DNA of 5,392 nucleotides from an uncultured Ruminococcus sp. Lineage in GTDB: Bacteria > Bacillota > Clostridia > Oscillospirales > Ruminococcaceae. Made by a program: the position numbers and the translations under genes. Shown piece after piece: positions 5,344-5,392 of the stretch. The number at the start of each line of letters is the position of its first letter. Position 1 is the stretch's first letter. The notes under the pieces are model-generated. The model saw only the letters and a program-made list of their open reading frames with translations. It did no database searches and was not told where the DNA came from. The stretch is from contig UQAR01000101.1 in NCBI GenBank assembly GCA_900539095.1, positions 1 to 5,392 of the forward strand, written 5' to 3'.

Positions 5344-5392
5344 CTGTCTCTTATACACATCTCCGAGCCCACGAGACTAAGGCGAATCTCGT
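5344..5392 (-). other. Nextera i7 sequencing adapter (artefact)
   Basis: Exact reverse complement of bases 1-49: CTGTCTCTTATACACATCT, the linker complement CCGAGCCCACGAGAC, the index TAAGGCGA, and ATCTCGT. This is the standard i7 read-through sequence. Genomic sequence ends at 5343. Confidence 0.98.

Noticed and set aside
1..5392. Terminal inverted repeats suggesting an entire transposon or linear element
   Set aside because: The repeats are the Nextera i7 adapter including index; the Tn5 mosaic end comes from library preparation, and no transposase is encoded.

Overview
This 5.4 kb window looks like a contig from a gut- or rumen-type Firmicute, probably an Oscillospiraceae/Ruminococcus-like clostridium. 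That is inferred from moderate GC, strong AGGAGG-type ribosome binding sites, dense same-strand packing and the style of the proteins; no rRNA or other marker is present. Both ends are artificial. Positions 1-49 and 5344-5392 are perfect reverse complements of each other and match the Illumina Nextera i7 adapter (Tn5 mosaic end, i7 linker, 8-base index). The biological sequence is therefore 50-5343, and the 49-bp terminal inverted repeat is not a transposon.

The left part (68-3138, + strand) is a probable three-gene operon: a LysR-type regulator, a 265-residue protein I do not recognise, and a 442-residue fused-domain threonine/serine exporter of the ThrE family. The gaps are 23 and 18 bases, so the three are probably co-transcribed. 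The promoter lies to the left of the window. The simplest reading is an amino-acid export unit made together with its own regulator. The role of the middle protein is open.

The centre (3139-4437, + strand) is a separate unit: an extended -10 promoter, a dyad overlapping the -10 and the start of transcription, a strong ribosome binding site, a short cobalamin-independent methionine-synthase-like protein (MetE C-terminal catalytic domain with all four zinc ligands), and a strong intrinsic terminator. The dyad has 10-base arms with one mismatch around a 9-base centre. It resembles operators of Rrf2-family cysteine regulators such as CymR, which would fit a sulfur amino acid gene.

The right part (4544-5343, - strand) reads towards the centre: the 3' end of an unidentified gene cut by the adapter, a stand-alone GIY-YIG domain protein whose ribosome binding site lies within the end of that gene, and a 35-codon ORF that is almost entirely a secretion signal peptide. 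The terminator at 4405-4437 has A and T tracts on both sides and probably ends transcripts from both directions. The roughly 300 bases between the methionine-synthase-like gene and the GIY-YIG gene (4385-4686) hold this terminator, the small signal-peptide ORF and a short AT-rich inverted repeat; I see no RNA gene there. I see no CRISPR array, tRNA, rRNA or insertion sequence, and no clear new multi-gene system. The best leads are the dyad at the promoter, the signal-peptide mini-ORF and the unknown protein in the ThrE operon.
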